Assembly: GCA_035222895.1 (NCBI GenBank)
Contig: JAVYIG010009904.1
Coordinates: forward strand, 1 to 64,000
DNA: 64,000 nt
Source of the DNA: Strongylocentrotus droebachiensis
Taxonomy: Eukaryota; Echinodermata; Echinoidea; Camarodonta; Strongylocentrotidae
Direction of reading: 5' to 3'
Of the stretch, positions 1 to 11,800 are shown in pieces. Within the stretch, counting starts at the first letter, position 1. The number at the start of each line of letters is the position of its first letter. Under the pieces are notes generated by a model. It saw only the letters and a list, made by a program, of their open reading frames with translations. It did no database searches and was not told the origin of the DNA. The translations under genes and the position numbers were made by a program.

Positions 1-49
1 GAGACAATAGACACAATGATGACAAAGTTTCATCCCACTCAGTTGAGCT

Positions 50-387
50 TTAAAGGTAAACCACAGTGTGTGACTGGTCTCGCCGTGGTATAGTGGTTCA
101 GTGTCTCAACTTCAATTGGGAGGTTGAGAAATTGTATCCTAGCCTGGCTCTACAGTCCTTTGGCAAGATGTTTAAATAAACCACAATGTTCGTTGACTCA
201 AATGATTGTCTGCGTCATGGTATAGTGGTTCAATCAATGAATTACAATTAAGCAGTTGAGGGATCAAAACCCAGCCTGGCATGAATACCGTTTGGCAAAT
301 TATTTAATCTGCATATTGTCATTCTTCATCCAGGTGTAGATTGACATTATTGTCCAATTGATTTAAAACACTGTGGTTTACCTTTAA
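50..387. mobile_element. Small TIR element (MITE) with two tRNA-like internal units
   Basis: The ends are a perfect 20-bp inverted repeat: TTAAAGGTAAACCACAGTGT at 50-69 and its reverse complement at 368-387. Inside, two related units about 132 bp apart each carry TGGTATAGTGG (86-96 and 218-228). This fits the RNA polymerase III A-box consensus TRGYNNARNNG and the D-arm of Asp/Glu-type tRNAs. Both units also share a TAAACCACA lead-in and a CCTGGC-like 3' part, so the element looks like an internal tandem dimer. There is no transposase frame, so it is non-autonomous. TTAA at both outer ends would suit a TTAA target duplication, but TA is equally possible. Confidence 0.75.
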
Positions 388-1412
388 AATGGGGGTAGCT
401 ACTGGCTATCTAGATCTTCAGTTAGATATTCTGGAACACAAAGTGTGAAAACCCAATGTTTAAAAATCTTCCCTTAAAGGACTGCAACAAGTCGCTCAAA
501 AATAAGTCGCTCAAAAATTTCAGTCAATGCCGATGTTGGCTTTTTTGTTGGCATTTTCGTGTTGCTTATACTACCCACAATTAGCCGGCTCATGTATTTT
601 TATTTTTAATGAAATAATAAATTAACGGTCACCATATTTTTTTTTAAAGTGGAGCTGAATCGGTGTGATCGTATTGGCTAAATTTCACACATTTTGGGGT
701 CTAAAATTACCTTTATAGCAATTTTAAGGTTCTAAAAGGGCACTATAAATGTCATAGATAAGAATAAGAGCAATAACCATGCACTTTGAAGGCATTTGCG
801 GTCTGAAAACAGAACTCAACTATCCCTTTAAACGATTTTGAAAATTTAAAAAAGAAAATCTATTAATGGGGTATATAATTTCATTTTCCTCCAAAACTTT
901 CCTCCAAAATGCATTAACATATTATAACAGAATAACTTTAAAGGCCTAACCTATTTATTAATTAAAAATAAGCAAAATAATATGGTTTTCAAAGACTCGA
1001 GGAGAAGAAATCTTATGACAAAATATTCTAAATAGAAAGAAAAATATATATATATAGCTTAAGAAAAGAAATCACAGATAGCATTAGCCCATTCGGGCAA
1101 TGCATTTGACAAAGGGAATCTACAGCCTGCCCCCAGTGCAAAATGTACGTCAGTTTTTAATCAACACAAATAGTTTTGCCTTGCCCCTTCCCACAAATCC
1201 TTATAGGAAATCCTTCAAGACCATAATAAAAATCACATTAAAGGTAATACAAAGTTTTGGTATGGGGTCATGAATTTGGTTCAAATGAACATATTGGGTG
1301 TAAAGCGGGGTGTTAAGATCACGTAATCTCACGCTGACTTCACCTTATCCACTCACCTTCATCCATTGGTCAGCTGGTTTAACTTCTTTCTTTTCTTGCT
1401 CCCAACCTCCAG
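388..1412. other. Non-coding stretch, nothing recognised
   Basis: AT-rich DNA with poly-A and poly-T runs and a short (TA)n near 1045-1060. I see no gene. The last 30 bases are a polypyrimidine tract serving the exon that follows, so at least the right end is probably intron. Confidence 0.4.
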
Positions 1413-1574
1413 GGGAGTCTCCAGCCATTTCATGTGAAGATGGTGCAGAAGGGAATCTGTGTTTGGAGCCATCAACTGTTCTCCTGGATCCTGCTTGTCA
1501 CTTGATCTGTGATGACCCAAACATCAGGTTTCGACACTGGATGGATGAGAAGCAGATTTCATTGGATCATGGTG
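1413..1574 (+). CDS. Ig-like module exon, copy 1 (internal exon, gene unknown)
   Basis: A 162-nt exon lies between a pyrimidine-rich acceptor (CCTCCAG at 1406-1412) and a GTAAGAAAG donor at 1575. Both boundaries are phase 1, as is usual for shuffled extracellular modules. The translation reads about ESPAISCEDGAEGNL, then a hydrophobic stretch with two Cys, then CDDPNIRFRHWMDEKQI. The C-x9-W spacing followed by a D-E-K-Q-I turn resembles the B-to-C strand of an immunoglobulin fold. This is a motif-level guess, because only part of a domain is present. A second copy at 36871-37032 has the same length, the same phases and only about a dozen base differences. Conservation of the frame and splice sites argues for real coding use. 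The flanking exons are not visible, so I give no gene name. Confidence 0.55.
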
Positions 1575-1979
1575 GTAAGAAAGTCATGTGTAGCATTTGC
1601 TTCTCATTTTAAGGGTGTTTTAGGGCTGGGCCAAATACAGAATACCCCATTTTAGGGGGGGGGGATATTTCGATCCGATTTGCATTTCTTTGGCAGTGTT
1701 TGCCTCATGCAAACCTTCGTTGGCTGTTCAAATTAAAAAAGATAAAAAAAAACTAAGGAAAACATGAGAGGAAGGGGGTATTCTATATGTAGGTACATAA
1801 GAATTTTGAATAAGCACTCTCCTTAATTGTTAAAATTCCTGTTACTGTCCTTTTCCGTATATATTCCATTCCTTTGGGATTTTAGGATTCCAGTCATGAA
1901 GCGATATTAGGGGTTTATTAGGTTACTAGCTTTATATGCCTCTTGTCCAACTGCATTGCACGTTTGACACACATATAAG
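1575..1979. other. Intron-like sequence after the Ig-like exon
   Basis: The first 60-100 bases after the donor resemble those after the second exon copy (37033 onward), including a shared 'gggctgggccaaa'-like block. So the duplication that made the two exons included intronic flank. There are no other features beyond short G and A runs. Confidence 0.4.
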
Positions 1980-2345
1980 TTAATGTAAAGATATTTCTTC
2001 GAGGAAAAGGTACATGAGTAACGCCTGACCGGCTGGCTGAGTTTAGCTTTGTATCAAGACTATTCCTTTTAGAGGCCTATTGGTTAATGCCTTGCTGGAG
2101 ATAGTGACTTACGAATAATGCGGCTTCGGTTGTTATATAGGAATTGTCTTTCGTATATTTACTTTTAATTTTAAGATCCATGATCTTTGACATATTGATA
2201 TTCTTCGTAATTTCAGGTTTTCTGTTTTTTCTGTAAGTAGTCAAGGTGCTCGAGCGTTTATGTAGTTAATTTCTGTCTGGGAGATATTCGCCTACCGGCA
2301 CCCCGGCCCAATCAAGTGGTCTGTCACCCATTATTATAGGGCTAC
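1980..2345. repeat. Decayed outlier of the 169-bp satellite subunit
   Basis: Recognisable pieces of the satellite subunit occur here: CTGGCTGAGTTTAG near 2032, a GACTTACGAATAATGCGG block near 2105-2123 and GCCTACCGGCACCCCGG near 2290-2306. In the core array the matching blocks are the GAGACGGTGACCT/AATAATGAGCC and CTACCGGGCCCCGCC segments. The spacing is irregular and similarity is low. The satellite therefore continues to the left of the LINE insertion. Confidence 0.5.
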
Positions 2346-2349
2346 CATA

Positions 2350-4300
2350 TATAGGTTTTCCTGGAATACATAACCCAAAAATGTCATACTTCTACTTCTA
2401 CGACGATACTCAGCAGGATCCATAAGTCAGGATGTATAATGCTGAGGAATAAACTATCTAGTTCTTGGTCTAGATGCTGGGTGGAAGCGCTCCCTTGAAG
2501 CCCTCCAGTGAAGTAGCGTCAAGGGTGATCTTTGAAAGTGCATTCCACACAGTTACTGTCCGAGGGAAAAATGAGTTCTGGTAGAGATGGGTGCGGGATG
2601 GGATAGCCAGCAACTTCTTTGAGTGATACTGTCGTGTGTTGCTGGCAATCATGGGTGCTGTGTAATGGTGTGTATTGATGGCTACTGTGTTGTTTTGGAT
2701 CTTGTACATGAGGTGGAGGCTTGCAGCATTTCTTCTCCTCTCCAGGCTCTCCCATTTCAGATGTTGAATCATGGCCGAGACACTGGCCATACGACGATAT
2801 CTCTGGAGGGTGAATCTTGCTGCTCGCCTTTGTACTGCCTCGATTTTGGATATATTTTTTGTGTGAGGGTTCCAGACCGAGCAACAGTATTCCAGATGAG
2901 GTCTAACAAGAGAGAAGTAGGCTTGTTGGCGGATCTTTTGTGAGGTTTTGCGGAGATTTCTGCTGACTAGTCCCAGCATCCGATTGGCTCGGGATGTGAT
3001 GTTGTTCATGTGGCCTTGCCAGGACAAGTTGGATGAGAAAGTCAGTCCTAGATACCGGAGATCTGTTACCAACGCAAGAGGAGTGTCTCCTAGCGTGTAT
3101 GTCGTGGTGATGGCTTTCCGGCGTAGGGAGAATGTGATGTGGTAGCATTTCTCGGTGTTGAATTTCATCTGCCATGTGTTAGCCCATGAATGCAGCCTGT
3201 TGAGATCTTGTTGTAGGGCTTGGCTATCAGTGACATCAGTGATCGGACGGTATAGAAGACATCAGCAAAGAGTCGGATTTTGGAAGAGATCCCATCTACT
3301 ATTTCATTGATGAAGGATATAAACAGAAGTGGGCCGAGAACTGTGCCCTGCGGTACCCCAGAGGTGACTGGAACCCATTCAGATGACTCTCCATCTACAA
3401 CAACACGTTGTAACCTTTCAGTTAGGAACACCCTGATCCATCTGATAAGGTTGTTATGGATCCCATAGTGATGGAGCTTATGGAGGAGGCGGTTATGGGG
3501 TACACGGTCAAAGGCTTTGGAGAAGTCTAATGCAACTGCATCAACTTGCTCTTTCTGGTCTAGAGAGTGTGCAACATCTTGAGATGTAATGATCAACTAG
3601 GTCTCACATGAATGGCCAGGACGAAAGCCATGCTGAACATCATTGAGAATATTATTTTCGTCATAGTGATCCACGATATTGCTGAAAATGACATGTTCGA
3701 GCAGTTTACTGCAGATGGACGTGATTGATACAGGGCGGTAGTTGGAGGCCTTGCTCCTGTCTCCTTTCTTGAAAATTGGTGAGATGTTTGCAAGACGCCA
3801 GTCAGATGGTACTGTTCCCGTATCTAGAGATTGTTGAAAGATAAAGGTCAGGATCGGTGCAATGTCTTCAGCAAAGAACTTCAAGATCCTTCCTGGTATG
3901 CCATCTGGTCCTGTGGCTTTGCTAACATTTATAGCTTTCAGTAGCGTGACAATGCCTTCCACAGAGATTTCAATGCGATCCATTGAAGGAAACACGGGCT
4001 GTCTAAGATCTGGAATGTTCGAGTTATCCTCCAGTGTGAAAACTGATTGGAATTGGTCGTTCAGTGCAGTTGCTTTCCCTTTACTGTCTGATACAAGCGT
4101 GTCACCACACTTGAGGGATCCAACTCCAGATGACTCTTGCTTTCTGGATTTGATGAACTTCCAGAATGCTTTGTTGTTTTTGTCATCAGGAGAGAACATC
4201 TTGTTTTGATAAGTCCAGTAGTTATGACGAAGTTGAGATCTTAATTCTTTCTGATAATTCTTGTACTTAAGCCAATCATCTGGTGTGTTTTTTATTGAAT
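2350..4300 (-). pseudogene. 5'-truncated, inactivated L2/CR1-like LINE (reverse transcriptase)
   Basis: Read on the minus strand, this is the second ORF of a non-LTR retrotransposon. In order it shows an N-terminal linker (PDDWLKYKNYQKELRSQLR, near 4290-4210), the RT palm and finger motifs (KATGPDGIPGRILK, SNYRPVSITSICSKLLE, QHGFRPGHSCET, ALDFSKAFDRVPHNRLL, GVPQGTVLGPLLF), and a thumb/C-terminal part containing YLGLTF, LVRPHLEYCCSVWNPH and RRAARF. Three lesions are visible: a TAG stop at 3597-3599 replacing the codon after HSCET, loss of one Asp of the catalytic FADD (read as FADV near 3260), and a frameshift near 3225-3250. The 3' tail at about 2385-2400 has a short (GTAGAA)n repeat. The apurinic endonuclease and ORF1 are absent. 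It interrupts satellite DNA on both sides. Confidence 0.9.
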
Positions 4301-4392
4301 ATTTGTGGACACAGTTTCATTTGATATATCTATATTGATAGATAAGTTAGTATTTCGCATGATGTTTAGATGTCCTTTTTCTCTGGTGTTTT

Positions 4393-4973
4393 TTATTGGG
4401 TCTTGAACGGTAGGTCTATGGCACGCCCGATCAGGGACTCTTTTATTGACTTTTGCATTTTTGTATTTTTTACAATATGTAAGGCTTTGCAAAAGAATTT
4501 AAGGTAGGAATGCTTGTCTGTGAGATGGTGGGCTGTAAATGACGAACCTACCGGGGCATACCCCTTTAATGAATTGTAGGTGAACAGCAAGCCTAGCCAG
4601 TTGCTATTTTTTTTTTAAGTTTGCTATGATTTCCCTGACACTAACGCGTGGTAACTACATTTTTGTGTAATACATAGTTGAAGCTTGTACCTTCCTTTGT
4701 TTCTAATTGATGGTAAGGATCTGGTGTGATGTGAATAATAATTAGCCTACTGTTAACGGTACGCCCTATCATTTGCCATTTTTGTTTTTATACGTTGAGC
4801 GTGGTTCAGTCATGTACTCGGTTCCCTTTTATTCTTTTTTTCTGTAAGGCTCATTAGAACTTAGTGTAGTTAGATACTGGCTGGGGACAAGGAGACGGTG
4901 TCCTATGAAAACTAACCCTACCGGGCCACGCCCTTTAGACTGTAGGTGAACGGCACGCCCAGACAGTTGCTTT

Positions 4974-5020
<47 letters not shown>

Positions 5021-5640
5021 GTAGAGCTTTGTTCTGTCAGAAACTTAATTTTTTTGTTCTTGTTAAGCTAACTAGAATGAAGTGTAGTTAATTACTGGCT
5101 GGCAGACGGTAACCTATAAATAATGAGCCTACCGGGCCGCGAAATTTTTACATATCAGCCAATCAGATGATCGGAAATATTAGCATTGGCAAACCTGTTT
5201 GGGAAGAAAAAAAATAGCTACCGGGCCCGCCCCTTAAACTGTAGGTGAACAGCACGCCCAGGCAGTAGCTTATTTTTCTTCTCTTCTCTCATAAATGGAG
5301 AGCCTTGTTCTGTAAGAAACTTAATTTGTCTACTTTTTCTGTAGGGCTAATTAAAGTTTAGCGTAGTTAACTCTTAGTTCGGAGACGGTGACCTGTGAAC
5401 AATGTGCCTACCGGGCCCCGCACCTTAAACTGTAGTTGCTTTTTAAATTTTATTTATGTAGAGTTTTTTTTCTGTCAGAAACTTAATTCTGTTTTTTTTG
5501 CTGGAAGGTTAACTAGAATATAGGGTAGTTAATCATTTGATGAGAGGCGGTGTCCTGGGGAAAATGAGCCTACCGGGCCCCGCCCCCTAAACTATAGGTG
5601 AACAGCGCACCCAGTCATTTGCTATTTTAGTGAAGAGGTT
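4393..5640. repeat. Left, degenerate edge of the satellite array
   Basis: Seven or so diverged, irregularly spaced subunits are present. Each carries variants of GAGACGGTGACCT, CCTACCGGG-CCGCCCC, AACTGTAGGTGAACAGCACGCC and TCTGTCAGAAACTTAATT. Clear examples are at 4520-4605, 4690-4790, 4880-4975, 5090-5150, 5215-5275, 5340-5430 and 5500-5640. No 1015-bp register is present here. A (TA)n run of about 44 bp lies at 4974-5017. The decay contrasts with the near-identical core copies and marks the array boundary. Confidence 0.8.
4974..5017. repeat. (TA)n microsatellite
   Basis: About 22 uninterrupted TA units replace the normal T-rich spacer of one degenerate satellite subunit. Confidence 0.95.
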
Positions 5641-5868
5641 AGTTTCGTCAGGTACTGATTGTTCACAAAATAATCGAAGGCTCACTATAATATACTTTAG
5701 TTATTTTTTAGTCTGGCCAATTTTTAGTACTTCTTGTCTCACAATTGTTACTGTAATGCCGTAGACAGTACAGCCATCGACGTGCAGGGTGATGGACAGT
5801 TGTAGATGCCTGGAGAGTTATGGGAGATCAGGTTGGATGATACATGGGCTAGCTGTAACTAGTAAGTA

Positions 5869-5889
5869 GGGTATAACCTGTCTTACTAG
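5869..5889. other. Conserved hairpin of the monomer (first copy shown)
   Basis: CTAGTAAG at 5869-5876 is an 8-bp inverted repeat of CTTACTAG at 5882-5889. The same arms recur once per monomer across the array, just downstream of the best-conserved block. In the divergent last monomer (near 32250) both arms carry changes. Confidence 0.6.
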
Positions 5890-8800
5890 AGCACCTGTGA
5901 ATGATGTTCTAGCTGGTCTTGTACCTTAAATTGCTGGAGAACGGTGCAGCAAGATCAGGCATTTTGTTCCTTCTTTTTTTTCCTTCTTTTTGTCCTTCTT
6001 TTTTCTCTCTGTAGGGCTAGTTCGTAGTTTAAGGTGCTTGCTATGTGTCATCATGCCATTATCTTCATGCTCGTGACAGATCAACGGCTCGCCCAATCAG
6101 TTGCTTTGTTTCATTTATTCATGTGGAGTTTTGTTCTATTAGAAACTTAATAATTTTTTGTTCTTGTAAGGCTAACTAGAATATAGAGTAGTTAATTACT
6201 GGCTGAGAGACGGTGACCTATGAATAATGAACCTACCGGGCCCCGCCCCTTAAACTGTAGGTGAATAGCACGCCCAGGCAGTAGCTTTATTTATTTTCCT
6301 CTCTCATGTATGCAGAGCCTTGTTCTGTAAGAAACTTAATTTGTCTTCTTTTTCTGTAGGGCTAATTCAAGTTTAGAGTAGTTAACTCTTAGTTGGGAGA
6401 CGGTGACCTGTGAACAATAAGCCTACCGGGCCCCGCCCTTTAAACTGTAGTTGCTTTTTACATTTTATTTATGTAGAGTGTTTTTCTGTCAGAAACTTAA
6501 TTATGTTTATATTGCTGTAAGGCTAACTAGAATATAGGGTAGTTAATCATTTGATGGGAGGCGGTGTCCTGGGAAGAATGAGCCTACCGGGCCCCGCCCC
6601 CTAAACTATAGGTGAACAGCGCACCCAGTCACTTGCTATTTTGGTGAAGAGGTTAGTTTCGTCAGGTACTGATTGTTCACAAAATAATCAAAAGGCTAAC
6701 CAGAATTTACTTTATTTATTTTTTAGTCTGGCCAATTTTTAGTACTTCTTGTCTCACAATTGTTACTGTAATGCCGTAGACAGTACAGCCATCGACGTGC
6801 AGGGTGAACGACAGTTGTAGATGCCTTGAGAGTTATGGGAGATCAGGTTGGATGATACATGGGCTAGCTGTAACTAGTAAGTAGGGTATAACCTGTCTTA
6901 CTAGAGCACCTGTGAATGATGTTCTAGCTGGTCTTGTACCTTAAATTGCTGGAGAACGGTGCAGCAAGATCAGGCATTTTGTTCCTTCTTTTTTTCCCTT
7001 CATTTTGTCCTTCTTTTTTCTCTCTGTAGGGCTAGTTCGTAGTTTAAGGTGCTTGCTATGTGTCATCATGCCATTCTCTTCATGCTCGTGACAGATCAAC
7101 GGCTCGCCCAATCAGTTGCTTTGTTTCATTTATTCATGTGGAGTTTTGTTCTATCAGAAACTTAATTATTTTTTGTTCTTGTAAGGCTAACTAGAATATA
7201 GGGTATTTAATTACTGGTTTGGAGAGGATGACCTGTGAAAAATGATCCTACCAGGCCTCGCCCCTTTAACTGTACGTGAATAGCACGCCTAGACAGTAGC
7301 TTTTTTTTTCTTCCATCTCTCTTATATTCAGAGCCTTGTTCTGTAAGAAAGTTAATTGTTCTTCTTTTTCTGTAGGGCTATTAAAAGTTTAGCGTAGTTA
7401 CCTCTTAGTTGGGAGACGGTGACCTGTGAACAATAAGCCTACCGGGCCCCGCCCTTTAAACTGTAGTTGCTTTTTACATTTTATTTATGTAGGGTTTTTT
7501 TCTGTCAGAAACTTAATTATGTTTTTATTGCTGTAAGGCTAACTAGAATATAGGGTAGTTAATCATTTGATGGGAGGCGGTGTCCTGGGAAGAATGAGCC
7601 TACCGGGCCCCGCCCCCTAAACTATAGGTGAACAGCGCATCCAGTCACTTGCTATTTTGGTGAAGAGGTTAGTTTCGTCAGGTACTGATTGTTCACAAAA
7701 TAATCGAAAGGCTCACCAGAATTTACTTAGGTTATTTTTTAGTCTGGCCAATTTTGAATACGTCTTGTCTCACAATTGTTACTGTAATGCCGTAGACAGT
7801 ACAGCCATCGACGTGCAGGGTGATGGACAGTTGTAGATGCCTGGAGAGTTATGGGAGATCAGGTTGGATGATACATGGGCTAGCTGTAACTAGTAAGTAG
7901 GGTATAACCTGTCTTACTAGAGCACCTGTGAATGATGTTCTAGCTGGTCTTGTACCTTAAATTGCTGGAGAACGGTGCAGCAAGATCAGGCATTTTGTTC
8001 CTTCTTTTTTTCCTTCTTTTTGTCCTTCTTTTGTCTCTCTGTAGGGCTAGTTCGTAGTTTAAGGTGCTTGCTTATGTGTCATCATGCCATTATCTTCATG
8101 CTCGTGACAGATCAACGGCTCGCCCAATCAGTTGCTTTGTTTCATTTATTCATGTGGAGTTTTGTTCTATCAGAAACTTAATAATTTTTTGTTCTTGTAA
8201 GGCTAACTAGAATATAGAGTAGTTAATTACTGGCTGAGAGACGGTGACCTATGAATAATGAGCCTACCGGGCCCCGCCCCTTAAACTGTAGGTGAATAGC
8301 ACGCCCAGGCAGTAGCTTTATTTATTTTCCTCTCTCATGTATGCAGAGCCTTGTTCTGTAAGAAACTTAATTTGTCTTCTTTTTCTGTAGGGCTAATTCA
8401 AGTTTAGAGTAGTTAACTCTTAGTTGGGAGACGGTGACCTGTGAACAATAAGCCTACCGGGCCCCGCCCTTTAAACTGTAGTTGCTTTTTACATTTTATT
8501 TATGTAGAGTGTTTTTCTGTCAGAAACTTAATTATGTTTATATTGCTGTAAGGCTAACTAGAATATAGGGTAGTTAATCATTTGATGGGAGGCGGTGTCC
8601 TGGGAAGAATGAGCCTACTGGGCCCCGCCCCCTAAACTATAGGTGAACAGCGCACCCAGTCACTTGCTATTTTGGTGAAGAGGTTAGTTCCGTCAGGTAC
8701 TGATTGTTCACAAAATAATCAAAAGGCTAACCAGAATTTACTTTAGTTATTTTTTAGTCTGGCCAATTTTGAGTACTTCTTGTCTCACAATTGTTACTGT

Positions 8801-11800
8801 AATGCCGTAGACAGTACAGCCATCGACGTGCAGGGTGAACGACAGTTGTAGATGCCTTGAGAGTTATGGGAGATCAGGTTGGATGATACATGGGCTAGCT
8901 GTAACTAGTAAGTAGGGTATAACCTGTCTTACTAGAGCACCTGTGAATGATGTTCTAGCTGGTCTTGTACCTTAAATTGCTGGAGAACGGTGCAGCAAGA
9001 TCAGGCATTTTGTTCCTTCTTTTTTTTTCCTTCATTTTTCCTTCTTTTTTCTCTCTGTAGGGCTAGTTCGTAGTTTAAGGTGCTTGCTATGTGTCATCAT
9101 GTCATTATCTCCATGCTCGTGACAGATCAACGGCTCGCCCAATCAGTTGCTTTGTTTCATTTATTCATGTGGAGTTTTGTTCTATCAGAAACTTAATTAT
9201 TTTTTGTTCTTGTAAGGCTCACTAGAATATAGGGTATTTAATTACTGGTTTGGAGAGGATGACCTGTGAAAAATGATCCTACCGGGCCTCGCCCCTTTAA
9301 CTGTACGGGAATAGCACGCCCAGACAGTAGCTTTTTTTTTCTTCCATCTCTCTTATATTCAGAGCCTTGTTCTGTAAGAAAGTTAATTTTTCTTCTTTTT
9401 CTGTAGGGCTATTAAAAGTTTAGCGTAGTTACCTCTTAGTTGGGAGACGGTGACCTGTGAACAATAAGCCTACCGGGCCCCGCCCTTTAAACTGTAGTTG
9501 CTGTTTACATTTTATTGATGTAGAGTTTTTTTTCTGTCGGAAACTTAATTATGTTTTTATTGCTGTAAGGTTAACTAGAATATAGGGTAGTTAATCATTT
9601 GATGGGAGGCGGTGTTCTGGTAAGAATGAGCCTACCGGGACCCACCCCCTAAACTATAGGTGAACAGCGCACCCAGTCACTTGCTATTTTGGTGAAGAGG
9701 TTAGTTTCGTCAGGTACTGATTGTTCACAAAATAATAAAAAGGCTCACTATAATTTACTTTAGTTACTTTTTAGTCTGGCCAATTTTGAGTACTTCTTGT
9801 CTCACAATTGTTACTGCAATGCCGTAGACAGTACAGCCATCGACGTGCAGGGTGAGCGACAGTTGTAGATGCCTTGAGAGTTATGGGAGATCAGGTTGGA
9901 TGATACATGGGCTAGCTGTAACTAGTAAGTAGGGTATAACCTGTCTTACTAGAGCACCTGTGAATGATGTTCTAGCTGGTCTTGTACCTTAAAATCCTGG
10001 AGAACGGTGCAGCAAGATCAGGCATTTTGTTCCTTCTTTTTTTTCCTTCATTTTGTCCTTCTTTTTTCTCTCTGTAGGGCTAGTTCGTAGTTTAAGGTGC
10101 TTGCTATGTGTCATCATGCCATTATCTTCATGCTCGTGACAGATCAACGGCTCGCCCAATCAGTTGCTTTGTTTCATTTATTCATGTGGAGTTTTGTTCT
10201 ATCAGAAACTTAATAATTTTTTGTTCTTGTAAGGCTAACTAGAATATAGAGTAGTTAATTACTGGCTGAGAGACGGTGACCTATGAATAATGAGCCTACC
10301 GGGCCCCGCCCCTTAAACTGTAGGTGAATAGCACGCCCAGGCAGTAGCTTTATTCATTTTCCTCTCTCATGTATGCAGAGCCTTGTTCTGTAAGAAACTT
10401 AATTTGTCTTCTTTTTCTGTAGGGCTAATTCAAGTTTAGAGTAGTTAACTCTTAGTTGGGAGACGGTGACCTGTGAACAATAAGCCTACCGGGCCCCGCC
10501 CTTTAAACTGTAGTTGCTTTTTACATTTTATTTATGTAGAGTGTTTTTCTGTCAGAAACTTAATTATGTTTATATTGCTGTAAGGCTAACTAGAATATAG
10601 GGTAGTTAATCATTTGATGGGAGGCGGTGTCCTGGGAAGAATGAGCCTACCGGGCCCCGCCCCCTAAACTATAGGTGAACAGTGCACCCAGTCACTTGCT
10701 ATTTTGGTGAAGAGGTTAGTTCCGTCAGGTACTGATTGTTCACAAAATAATCAAAAGGCTAACCAGAATTTACTTTAGTTATTTTTTAGTCTGGCCAATT
10801 TTGAGTACTTCTTGTCTCACAATTGTTACTGTAATGCCGTAGACAGTACAGCCATCGACGTGCAGGGTGAGCGACAGTTGTAGATGCCTTGAGAGTTATG
10901 GGAGATCAGGTTGGATGATACATGGGCTAGCTGTAACTAGTAAGTAGGGTATAACCTGTCTTACTAGAGCACCTGTGAATGATGTTCTAGCTGGTCTTGT
11001 ACCTTAAAATCCTGGAGAACGGTGCAGCAAGATCAGGCATTTTGTTCCTTCTTTTTTTTCCTTCATTTTGTCCTTCTTTTTTCTCTCTGTAGGGCTAGTT
11101 CGTAGTTTAAGGTGCTTGCTATGTGTCATCATGCCATTATCTTCATGCTCGTGACAGATCAACGGCTCGCCCAATCAGTTGCTTTGTTTCATTTATTCAT
11201 GTGGAGTTTTGTTCTATCAGAAACTTAATAATTTTTTGTTCTTGTAAGGCTAACTAGAATATAGAGTAGTTAATTACTGGCTGAGAGACGGTGACCTATG
11301 AATAATGAGCCTACCGGGCCCCGCCCCTTAAACTGTAGGTGAATAGCACGCCCAGGCAGTAGCTTTATTTATTTTCCTCTCTCATGTATGCAGAGCCTTG
11401 TTCTGTAAGAAACTTAATTTGTCTTCTTTTTCTGTAGGGCTAATTCAAGTTTAGAGTAGTTAACTCTTAGTTGGGAGACGGTGACCTGTGAACAATAAGC
11501 CTACCGGGCCCCGCCCTTTAAACTGTAGTTGCTTTTTACATTTTATTTATGTAGAGTGTTTTTCTGTCAGAAACTTAATTATGTTTATATTGCTGTAAGG
11601 CTAACTAGAATATAGGGTAGTTAATCATTTGATGGGAGGCGGTGTCCTGGGAAGAATGAGCCTACCGGGCCCCGCCCCCTAAACTATAGGTGAACAGTGC
11701 ACCCAGTCACTTGCTATTTTGGTGAAGAGGTTAGTTCCGTCAGGTACTGATTGTTCACAAAATAATCAAAAGGCTAACCAGAATTTACTTTAGTTATTTT

